Origin: an uncultured Campylobacter sp.
GTDB taxonomy: Bacteria > Campylobacterota > Campylobacteria > Campylobacterales > Campylobacteraceae
NCBI RefSeq assembly: GCF_938045625.1
Contig: NZ_CALIAV010000035.1
Coordinates: 1 to 20,701 of the forward strand
Direction of reading: 5' to 3'
Length of the DNA: 20,701 bases
The position numbers and the translations under genes were made by a program. Positions 15,271 to 20,701 of this stretch are shown piece after piece. The notes beneath the pieces are model-generated. The model saw only the letters and a program-made list of their open reading frames with translations. It was not told the DNA's origin and did not search any database. Positions within the stretch are counted from its first letter, which is position 1. The number at the start of each line of letters is the position of its first letter.

Positions 15271-15494
15271 TGTAGTTAAAGAATGTTTTATACTTGATAT
15301 TATACGCCCCGCTTTCTATTCTAGCTACGGCTGATTGGGTTATGCCCATCCTTTTAGCTACCTCGCTTTGAGTTAGCCCAGCCTCGTTTCTAGCGTCTAT
15401 CAAAGCTTCTATGGCTTTATATTCGTCCTCCAGCGCATCGTATTGCGCTTTAAATTCGGGGTTTTAAAACTTCTCTAAAATTAACGGTTGCCAT
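15236..15494 (-). pseudogene. HigA-like XRE antitoxin, frameshifted
   Basis: From the ATG at 15494 the frame reads MATVNFREVL and then hits a stop. After a one-base shift it continues as NPEFKAQYDALEDEYKAIEA, LIDARNEAGLTQSEVAKRMG, ITQSAVARIESG and then FFNYIKACGKRVAIV to the TAA at 15236. The helix-turn-helix is clear (LTQSEVAKRMGITQSAVARIESG). The length of 259 nt is 86 codons plus one base, so a single extra base, probably in the TTTTAAAACCCC run, breaks it. The ATG overlaps the 3' end of the toxin gene by 14 nt, the usual higB-higA coupling. A shorter protein could only start inside the gene, and no good start is visible. Confidence 0.8.
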
Positions 15495-15810
15495 CTTTAA
15501 ACTCCTTTAATCTTTGTTCTACCAAATTTAGTATACTTTTAGGTATCTTTTGTGTCTTCTTAACAAAAGTTAGTAGGATTATTATTCTTTTGCCGATTTC
15601 ATAACAATATATGCTTCTAGCTATTCCTTCATCCGACTTTATGCGTATCTCGAACAGCCCGTCTTTTATGCTTTTAGTGTACGGCTCTCCCAAGGTATTA
15701 CCCCTAGCCTCTAAGAGCTCGAACATTTATAGCCTCTTTTGTCTAAGTCCGGTCGGCAGCTCCAAGAACTCGTCTTTTATGGCTTCGCTTGCAAACTCTA
15801 CGCTCCACAT
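15481..15810 (-). pseudogene. HigB/RelE-like (Gp49 family) toxin with in-frame stop
   Basis: The ATG at 15810, preceded by AAGGG, opens MWSVEFASEAIKDEFLELP and TGLRQKRL. The next codon is TAA (15729-15727). The same frame goes on as MFELLEARGNTLGEPYTKS, KDGLFEIRIKSDEGIARSIY, CYEIGKRIIILLTFVKKTQK and PKSILNLVEQRLKE to 15481. The DGLFEIR, RSIYCYE and LLTFVKKTQKIPK blocks are the core of RelE/HigB-type mRNA-cleaving toxins. The full frame is 109 codons plus the stop. The codon after the TAA is an ATG, so re-initiation could make an 81-residue protein without the first strand and helix. That product is unlikely to be a normal toxin. Together with the broken antitoxin this is a dead module. Confidence 0.8.
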
Positions 15811-15843
15811 TGCAACCCTTCTGCGTAACTAAGCCTTATTATG

Positions 15844-15853
15844 TCATATATGA
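15844..15853. promoter_or_regulatory. Palindrome upstream of the toxin-antitoxin relic
   Basis: TCATATATGA is a perfect 10-bp palindrome 34 bp before the toxin ATG. HigA-type antitoxins bind such palindromes over their own promoters. This is inferred from position only. Confidence 0.35.
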
Positions 15854-15906
15854 TATAAAATGCAGTTTTTTACACATTTGTCGCCGAATAAATAACTTGT
15901 ATAAAC

Positions 15907-16808
15907 CTACTCATACAACGTCTCCACCATCTCTCTTCCGCTGTCTGGCATCAGCTTAGCGTATCTTAGAGTATGATTGATATCGGAGTGATTCATTAGC
16001 TTTTTTATCGTTAGTATCGGAGTGCCTTTTATAGCAAGATGCGAAGCGAACGTATGCCTAAGGGTATGAATAACTACTCTATTGGTTGCGTCGCTTATAT
16101 CTAAATTTTGATTAAAGAGCTTATTAAGTAACGGCTGTAAGACGTTTTGAATAGTAGCTTTTGGTTTATTTACCAAAGAGTCGTTCGGAGACAGGGCGGT
16201 ATAAATTTGATTTATCATTCCTAACGCTTTTTTGCTTAAAAATCCAGCATAAGTGCTCTTTGTCTTAAAATCGCTTATAGTAACTGATTTAGTGGATAGT
16301 GCTAAATCCTTTTTCTTGATGTTTAAAATTCCCTCCAACCTAGCTCCTGTGCATAAAGCCAGCTCCACGAATAGCTCTAACGCAAAGTCTTCTTTACTTG
16401 CTACTTCTTTGCGCAAAAGCTCTATCTCTATAAGCTCTAAAAATCTCTCTCGTTTGTTATTCGGTTTTTTTAGTTCTATCTTGTATGGGCTAATGTGATT
16501 AATTAGGCCTACTTTTATGGCGTGATTAAAAATCGTCCTAACTATGCCCATTATGGCATTGATGCGAGATTGCGATAATTTACGTTTGGTTTTAGGGGAG
16601 ATGATTTGAGAGATATCCTTATGGTGCTTGCTTATCATCTCGGCTGTTATCTGCGTCGCAGCTAGATCTCCCAATTTACCCTTATGGTAAATTTCATAAT
16701 CCTGCCTTTGTTCTTTTATATTGGTAGCGTTATCGGGCTCTTTTCTAGTTTAAAGCCGAAAAAGGCGTCCGCGATCTTGTCAAATTTAAGCGAGTTTTTG
16801 TTGTTCTT
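15907..16808 (-). pseudogene. Tyrosine integrase copy 2, truncated and frameshifted
   Basis: This is a second integrase of the same lineage as the intact copy at 5249-6394. The catalytic half is complete: CTGARLEG, HTLRHTF, LMNHSDINHTLRYAKL. The open part begins at an internal ATG (16674). Further upstream the homology continues as EPDNATNIKEQRQDYEIYHK (about 16740-16681), then after a one-base shift as NSLKFDKIADAFFGFKLEK up to about 16808. This corresponds to residue 80 of copy 1. The first 80 residues are missing and the sequence beyond 16808 is unrelated, marking a deletion breakpoint. The copy cannot make a functional integrase without its N-terminal domain. Confidence 0.88.
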
Positions 16809-16875
16809 GGTTACTACTAAATTTAAGCAGACTAAAACCAACCCAAAATCATAAAGCCTTACAAGCTAAATAAAT

Positions 16876-18231
16876 TTAAAATGGATATTTATGATTTCCT
16901 ATGCCTTCGACGGTGATCCATTTTAGCTCGGTCATCTCCTCGATAGAAAAATGCCCGCCCTCGCGACCCAGCCCGCTCATTTTTACTCCGCCGAAAGGAA
17001 TATGCGCCTCGTCTTGCAACGAAGGACCGTTTACGTGTAGCACCCCTGTTTCTATTTCCTCGGCGCAGCGCAGATAGTTGGCGACATTTTGAGTGATGAC
17101 GGTCGCGCTTAGTCCATAATCCGTACTATTGGCTAGTTCTATGGCTTCATCTAAATCTCGCGCTTTGATAATAGCCGCAACCGGCCCAAACGCCTCGGTT
17201 GAAAAGATTTTCATACTCGGCGTAACATCCGCGACGGTGGTCCGCATATAAAAGTTGTTTTCGCTCGTGCCGCCGGTTAGCACACACACGCCTTTTTTCT
17301 TTGCGTCAATAACCAAATCATCGATAAATTCGCATTGTTTACGCTCGATAAGCGGTCCGATAACAGTGCGCGCATCGGTCGGATCGCCGACTTGTAAAAA
17401 TTTAACTTTTTCCGTAAATTTGGAGACGAAATCGTCATAAATTTTTTCATGCACTATGATTCGCGAGCCTGCCATGCAAATTTGACCCTGATGCATAAAG
17501 ATACCGAAAAACGCGGTATCTATGGCGTAGCTAACATCCGCATCCTCAAGAACGAGAACAGGACTTTTCCCGCCTAGCTCAAGGGTGCATTTTTTCATAT
17601 TTTTCGCCGCGCTTTGAGCTATATGCCTGCCGACCTTGGTCGAACCCGTAAACGTTATCATGGATATACGCTTATCTTCTTGAAATGTTTCGCCAAGCAC
17701 GCTACTTGAGCACGGAATGATATCTAGCACGCCGGCTGGCAAACCGGCCTCTTGCATGATTTCGCCGAACACCAAGCCGCAAACTGGCGTATTTGACGAT
17801 GGTTTTAATACAAAGCTATTGCCCGCCGCTATGGCAAAGGCAAATTTTTTACTGCTTAGAATCATTGGCGCATTAAACGGCGAAATTCCGGCGATCACTC
17901 CCCGCGGACGACGAATGGCATACGAAAAAACCCCGTCGTCGTTTGAAACGAAAGTTTGACCGGTTACGCGTCTAGCCTCACCCGCCGCAACGCGGAATAT
18001 ATCGCTAACGATGCTAATTTCAAAGTTGCATTTTACGATCGTCGAGCCGCTTTCTCGTATCAATATATCCCTAATATCATCCGCCCTTCTTTCAAAAATT
18101 TCAGTCGCCCTTAAAAGCACGGCTTCTTTTTCGCGAGGGGTCGTTTTTGCCCAAAGCTTTTGCGCTATATAAGCGCTTGCGATGGCTAGTTCGATGTCCT
18201 CTTTGCTAGCCATATGCACTTTGGCAAACAC
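16876..18231 (-). CDS. NAD(P)-dependent aldehyde dehydrogenase (benzaldehyde/vanillin-type), N-terminus broken
   Basis: The 451 residues counted from a GTG at 18231 cover nearly a whole aldehyde dehydrogenase, which oxidises an aldehyde to the acid with NAD(P). Visible are N120 in ISPFNAPM, K143 in VLKPSS, the FTGSTKVG loop, E218 in LELGGKSP and the catalytic C252 in HQGQICMAGSR. The ending QDEAHIPFGGVKMSGLGREG and ELKWITVE resembles the benzaldehyde/vanillin dehydrogenase branch. The real start was probably the GTG at 18308 with AAGGA ahead, but that start is one base out of frame (separate entry). No ribosome binding site supports 18231 or the ATG at 18213. The protein may be made poorly or not at all. 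The substrate is uncertain. Confidence 0.75.
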   Translation of the reverse strand: MFAKVHMASKEDIELAIASAYIAQKLWAKTTPREKEAVLLRATEIFERRADDIRDILIRESGSTIVKCNFEISIVSDIFRVAAGEARRVTGQTFVSNDDGVFSYAIRRPRGVIAGISPFNAPMILSSKKFAFAIAAGNSFVLKPSSNTPVCGLVFGEIMQEAGLPAGVLDIIPCSSSVLGETFQEDKRISMITFTGSTKVGRHIAQSAAKNMKKCTLELGGKSPVLVLEDADVSYAIDTAFFGIFMHQGQICMAGSRIIVHEKIYDDFVSKFTEKVKFLQVGDPTDARTVIGPLIERKQCEFIDDLVIDAKKKGVCVLTGGTSENNFYMRTTVADVTPSMKIFSTEAFGPVAAIIKARDLDEAIELANSTDYGLSATVITQNVANYLRCAEEIETGVLHVNGPSLQDEAHIPFGGVKMSGLGREGGHFSIEEMTELKWITVEGIGNHKYPF

Positions 18232-18320
18232 CGAACCGTTGGCGGGATTTATGCTATCTACGATGGTGTCGGCGCTCGAGCTTACATACTTGCCTTGTAC
18301 TCTTTCACGATATTTTCCTT
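18232..18320 (-). pseudogene. Detached first codons and ribosome binding site of the aldehyde dehydrogenase
   Basis: AAGGA (18320-18316) lies 7 nt before GTG AAA GAG TAC AAG (18308), a start that would give MKEYK. That frame stops after eight codons. The frame that reads into the enzyme holds GKYVSSSADTIVDSINPANG immediately after. Usual relatives begin like MKxYxLYIxGKYV, so a small deletion, not a multiple of three, seems to have removed LYID-like codons. Confidence 0.65.
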
Positions 18321-18347
18321 GTTTGGTTTTTAAAGCCTGATTATATA

Positions 18348-18461
18348 TTAGAAAATTTTACCGTATATTAAATTTGCCCAGTTTTCAGAAAGACCCTGCA
18401 GGTAAAGCTCTCCACCTAGCTCATCCGTGTCGTCAATGCAAAGTAGAAATTTAAATTTCAT
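18348..18461 (-). pseudogene. 37-codon remnant with a CIDDTD motif
   Basis: An ATG at 18461 opens MKFKFLLCIDDTDELG and continues GELYLQGLSENWANLIYGKIF to a TAA at 18348. The CIDDTDxLG start is that of TiaS-like/DUF1743 proteins, which bind ATP and normally run hundreds of residues. Here the similarity stops after about 16 residues, so a large deletion probably removed the rest. It lies just upstream of the aldehyde dehydrogenase. No function is expected. Confidence 0.4.
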
Positions 18462-18543
18462 TTTAAAAACCTCGATTTTTAAGTCAAATTTAACTATGCA
18501 TGAAATAAAATTAATTTTTTATATTTTGATAATTTCAACTTCG

Positions 18544-18572
18544 TTAAAAACGTATTTTATAAAATATATAAT
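18544..18572 (+). promoter_or_regulatory. Promoter of the second TonB-dependent receptor
   Basis: A perfect TATAAT (18567-18572) lies 17 bp after TTAAAA (18544-18549), 27 bp before the ATG. A Fur half-site-like TTGATAAT lies at 18526-18533, but its second half is not conserved. Confidence 0.45.
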
Positions 18573-18599
18573 AAAAATTTCATTTTCAAGGAGTTGCTA

Positions 18600-20635
18600 A
18601 TGAAAAGGATTGGCCTGATCGCCTGCTGTGCTGCGATGGCACTACACGGCGAAGTGTTTACGCTAGGACAAGTCGAAGTCGTAGAAAGCGTAGGTGGCAT
18701 ACAAAAAAGCGACACGAACGTCGTGACTATCGATGAGCAACAGATGCAAAAGAATGAGATAAAGCGTCTCTCGGAAGTCGCTTACAGCACGCCTGGCGTT
18801 TACGTAGATAAAAAAGGCCCGCGCGCCGAGCAAAATTTCTACGTTCGCGGCTTTGACGCGCGCAGAGTGCCGCTATTTATCGATGGTATTCCTGTTTACG
18901 TGCCTTATGATGGTAGCTCGGACTTTGGGCGATTTACGACGTTTGATCTTAGCAGGATCGATATCTTAAAGGGCTCTAGCTCCGTGCTTTATGGCCCAAA
19001 TACGATGGGCGGCGCGATAAATTTGATCACCAAAAAGCCGACGAAAGAGTTTGAGGGTAGCGTCGGCTACGGCTTTGAGACGGGCAAAAACGCCAAAACC
19101 TACGGTAACAACGTTGATTTCAGTATCGGCACCAAGCAAGAGCTATTTTACGTGCAAGCCGGCGGTAGTTATATGGAGGATGCGGGACAGTAGCTCTCTC
19201 ACGACTTTAAACCGGGCGTTACTCGCAACGAAGACGGCGGCAGACGCGATAACTCCGTACAGCGCGATAAGAAATTTAATATAAAATTCGGCTTTATGCC
19301 AAACGAAACCTACGAGTACGCCATCGCCTATATCAATCAAAAAGGCGAAAAAGAGCAGCCGTACTACACCGGCCATTACGCCAGATACAACATGGCAAAA
19401 CGCTTTTGGGAGTGGCCGAAATGGGACAAAGAAAGCATATATTGGCTATCTCATACGCAGTTCGCAAATAGTCTTTATGTAAACACCAAAGCTTTTGCAG
19501 ATGAGTTTAAAAACGAGATGTATGACATAAACAATCTTGAAGATAGCAAATATAAGGATAAATCGTACGGCTTTGGCTTGGAGCTTGGCGGCGATATAGG
19601 CGACAAAGATACGCTTAAATTTGCCACAAGCTACAAAAAAGATAAGCACATGGGATATAAGATACACTACACTGGCCCGTTTGGTACGGAGCCGACCGTA
19701 ACATTTGCGGATAAGGCTTACAGCTTTGCACTTGAAAATACTTATAAATTTACGGATTTTACTAAGTTGATCTTAGGCGTTAGTTACGACACGAGAGATG
19801 CTGTAAAAGCCGAAGACTATATCCAGTTTCGAGGTGGTGGCGGCGGAGGTAGAAATCCCGCCAACTACAAGCTAACCTCTTTTGACGTAGGCAAAAAGCA
19901 TGCCTTTAACTACCAAGCTGCCATCAAACACAGTTTTGATGGCAATGACGAACTAAGCCTAAGCTATGCCAAAAAGACCTATTTTGCCAGTATGAAAGAT
20001 AGGTATAGCGAGAAGTTTGGGCGAAATTTTGCAAACCCGTATCTAAAACCTGAAGTAGCAAATCACTATGAAATCGGCTATCAAAGGAGTTTCGGCGAGT
20101 TTTTGAGGCTAGAAACAGCGATATTTTACTCAAAAGTTAAAGATGCCATAGGAACTACGAGTGTTACTAAATTTGCACAAACCAGAGAGATGAACGTAAA
20201 CGTCGACAAGGCTTATTATAAAGGCTTTGAGCTTGGTGCAGCCTATTTTGCAACGCAAAATTAGAGCTAGGCGGCAACTACACTTATATGAGCGCAAAAT
20301 ACAAAGAAGCTGGCAAAGACGCGCTGGTCTATGATCTACCAAAACACAAAGGATTTTTATATGCAGATTATAAATTTATGCCAAAACTTAGCCTATATCT
20401 CTCTCAAGAGTTAAGCTCAAGTATGTGGTCTAGAGTGCCAACTGGCAGAACTACGCACATAGATCACAAAATCGCTGGATTTGGCGTGACAAATGTAAAG
20501 CTTACCTACAAACCGACGGAGAATTTAAGCGTAGAGGCCGGCATTTCAAATTTGTTTGATAAAAACTACGAGTATAGAGAAGGCTATCCGGAAGAGGGAA
20601 GGGTGTTTTTCACGAATTTAAGATATAAATTCTAA
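18600..20635 (+). pseudogene. Second TonB-dependent receptor, broken by a stop codon and a frameshift
   Basis: The ATG at 18600 has AAGGAG 6 nt ahead and begins a signal peptide, MKRIGLIACCAAMALHG, then a TonB-box-like FTLGQVEVVES. The plug domain shows NFYVRGFDARRVPLFIDGIP and RIDILKGSSSVLYGPNTMGG. An in-frame TAG at 19191-19193 cuts it after 197 residues. The same frame then continues (LSHDFKPGVTRNEDGG) through the barrel to a TAG at 20262-20264. There a one-base loss in GCAAAATTAG moves the remainder (LELGGNYTYMSAKYKEAG to the terminal NLRYKF) into another frame. The total of 2036 nt is 679 codons minus one base, so exactly one deletion explains it. A six-glycine run (RGGGGGGR) near 19830 is coded by mixed glycine codons. 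The original protein was probably a ferric-siderophore receptor; the ligand is unknown. Confidence 0.9.
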
Positions 20636-20648
20636 TTAGAATTTGCAA

Positions 20649-20688
20649 GGCGGATCGTTCCAAAAATGCTCGGTCCGCCAAAATTTTT
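20649..20688 (+). terminator. Rho-independent terminator after the second receptor
   Basis: GGCGGATCG (20649-20657) pairs with CGGTCCGCC (20671-20679), nine pairs including one wobble, around a 13-nt loop. AAAATTTTT follows. It lies 14 bp past the receptor stop codon. Confidence 0.7.
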
Positions 20689-20701
20689 AACTCTATTTAT
20701 A

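Noticed and set aside
15800..16875. Second copy of the att core at the right border of element B
   Set aside because: I looked for ATCCGGAGCCA near int2 and the aldehyde dehydrogenase and found none; the border seems deleted.
19830..19855. Phase-variable poly-G tract in receptor 2
   Set aside because: The glycine run is coded by mixed GGT/GGC/GGA codons and not by a homopolymer, so slippage is unlikely there.
1..20701. CRISPR array, rRNA or complete tRNA gene
   Set aside because: No regularly spaced repeats and no complete cloverleaf or rRNA segment were seen. The only tRNA-like sequence is the 3' fragment at 6581-6601.

Overview
The window looks like an accessory region of an epsilonproteobacterial chromosome, most likely a Campylobacter of the showae/rectus/concisus type. 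The reasons are the AT-rich DNA studded with AAATTT words, the TonB/siderophore-type genes, the non-ATG starts and the codon style. The genus is an inference. The left 9 kb and the segment from about 14.4 to 15.9 kb are visibly more AT-rich than the 9.2-14.4 kb block, so the window is a mosaic.

Layout. Positions 3-4416 (all +) form a defence cluster. It holds the end of a probable AIPR-type abortive-infection protein, a structured 83-nt element and paired direct repeats. These are followed by a HipA-family kinase with a built-in winged-helix N-terminus, a CD-NTase (cGAS/DncV-like) with an AGS-C sensor tail, and a SLATT membrane effector overlapping it by 4 nt. This reads as a CBASS-like system with an unusual HipA-type candidate regulator or component. 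Next on the minus strand come a badly decayed Fic gene (4632-5120) and an intact tyrosine recombinase (5249-6394). A 21-nt sequence resembling the 3' end of a tRNA (6581-6601) lies upstream of the recombinase and is flanked by inverted arm-type repeats. To its right, on +, are an AlpA-like excisionase (6938-7204) and a MobV-family relaxase (7239-8774) whose last ~50 codons are cut off by an in-frame stop.

Positions 9146-14384 hold an intact iron-uptake module: an RhtX/FptX-like inner-membrane siderophore transporter (+), an alpha/beta hydrolase and a TonB-dependent receptor (minus, one operon), and a divergent PchR-like AraC regulator (+). Two Fur-box-like palindromes overlap -35 elements here. 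Positions 14499-14722 are a run of five perfect hairpins. Then come a dead HigBA-type toxin-antitoxin pair (15236-15810) and a truncated, frameshifted second copy of the same integrase lineage (15907-about 16808).

The right end has an aldehyde dehydrogenase whose first codons are out of frame (16876-18231, ancestral start at 18308), a small CIDDTD-motif remnant, and a second TonB-dependent receptor broken by an in-frame TAG and a 1-nt deletion (18600-20635), followed by a good terminator.

The simplest model is two related integrative elements in tandem. Element A (defence genes, Fic relic, int1) ends at the tRNA-like att site at 6581-6601. Element B (alpA, mob, iron cargo, HigBA relic, int2 relic) begins there. 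Many genes in the mobile and right-hand parts are decaying, while the defence operon, int1 and the iron module are intact. Several lesions are 1-nt changes in A runs, so a sequencing-error contribution cannot be excluded from the sequence alone.
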